Shown piece after piece: positions 6,737 to 7,017 of a DNA stretch of 7,017 bases. Positions within the stretch are counted from its first letter, which is position 1. Every line of letters begins with the position of its first letter. The notes below the pieces were generated by a model, which was not told where the DNA came from, made no database searches, and saw only the letters and a program-made list of their open reading frames with translations. The DNA is from Phascolarctobacterium sp. (GTDB lineage Bacteria > Bacillota > Negativicutes > Acidaminococcales > Acidaminococcaceae), in NCBI GenBank assembly GCA_024405645.1, contig JAKSOJ010000064.1, positions 1 through 7,017 of the forward strand, written 5' to 3'. The translations under genes and the position numbers were made by a program.

Positions 6737-7017
6737 TTAAACTTCCTTTTTAATAGCAGTCATTACATAAACAGGATTTTGTGCCATCATGAGATTATAG
6801 GAGCCTAATTTCTTGCTCCTTGCCACAAAGACATTGACAATCTCAAGAGCATAATCCTTATGATTTTGATAATAAGCAGCAACCTGTGCCAAGGTTTCTA
6901 CTGTAATAGCATTCATAACAATGCGGCATTTAGGGTTCTTCGCGTAGATTACATCCAACATGTCGCACAAATCTCCCCCACTTCCGCCTACGAAAACGCA
7001 GTCAGGAGCAGGACGAT
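6737..7017 (-). CDS. cbiT: Cobalt-precorrin-6B C15-methyltransferase, decarboxylating (CbiT), 3' part only
   Basis: The frame is open to the window edge, so the 92 complete residues visible are the C-terminal part; the start is outside. The protein would methylate C15 and decarboxylate the C12 acetate side chain of cobalt-precorrin-6B using S-adenosylmethionine (EC 2.1.1.196). Visible signatures are PDCVFVGGSGGDL (starting at codons read from about 7006) followed by a class I methyltransferase second half: RIVMNAITVETLA, then VARSKKLGSYNLMMAQNPVYVM near the C-terminus, a pattern typical of CbiT and of the CobL C-terminal domain. A TTG at 6970 is not a real start because the conserved glycine-rich segment lies upstream of it in frame. 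It could be a stand-alone CbiT or the second half of a CbiE-CbiT fusion; the window cannot tell. It ends one base before cbiA. Confidence 0.9.
   Translation of the reverse strand, partial: RPAPDCVFVGGSGGDLCDMLDVIYAKNPKCRIVMNAITVETLAQVAAYYQNHKDYALEIVNVFVARSKKLGSYNLMMAQNPVYVMTAIKKEV

Noticed and set aside
6970..6970. TTG at 6970 as the start of a short 77-residue protein
   Set aside because: The frame stays open upstream to the window edge and there encodes the glycine-rich segment typical of CbiT, so the TTG is an internal leucine codon.

Overview
The window is one strand-coherent block of a cobalamin (vitamin B12) biosynthesis operon. Every supported gene reads on the minus strand, so transcription runs from the high-coordinate end to the low-coordinate end. 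In transcription order it holds: the 3' end of cbiT (cut by the window edge), cbiA, cbiB, cobD, a gene for an ApgM-type metalloenzyme of the alkaline phosphatase superfamily, cbiP (cobQ), a cobA/btuR/cobO-type corrinoid adenosyltransferase, and the first codons of a further gene that leaves the window at base 1.

The organism is most likely an anaerobic or facultative member of the Bacillota. The DNA is moderately AT-rich, start codons are preceded by strong AGGAGG-like ribosome binding sites, and a separate CbiT-type methyltransferase with a CbiA-sized a,c-diamide synthase points to the anaerobic (early cobalt insertion) route. A Negativicutes-like gut or rumen anaerobe would fit, but this is an impression from protein style, not a demonstrated placement.

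The encoded steps run from the late corrin ring to the nucleotide-loop precursor. CbiT methylates C15 and removes the C12 acetate carboxyl of the ring. CbiA amidates side chains a and c. The adenosyltransferase adds the 5'-deoxyadenosyl upper ligand. CbiP amidates b, d, e and g. CobD makes (R)-1-amino-2-propanol phosphate from L-threonine phosphate, and the membrane protein CbiB attaches it to give adenosylcobinamide phosphate. Not seen here are the L-threonine kinase that feeds CobD, and the lower-ligand functions CobU/CobS/CobT and alpha-ribazole phosphatase (CobC).

The most interesting item is the 376-residue ApgM-like protein at 2079-3209. It lies between cobD and cbiP, overlaps cobD by 26 bases, and joins cbiP through a TAATG stop/start. 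It keeps the metal ligands and catalytic serine of its family but differs in the substrate-loop region. Its position makes it a candidate for one of the missing phosphate-handling steps: supplying threonine phosphate to CobD, or dephosphorylating the lower-ligand intermediate.

The genes are tightly packed (overlaps or gaps of 1 to 16 bases), except for a 122-base gap between cbiB and cobD that holds several inverted repeats. No cobalamin riboswitch, RNA gene, mobile element or CRISPR array was recognised; the operon leader would lie beyond the right-hand edge.
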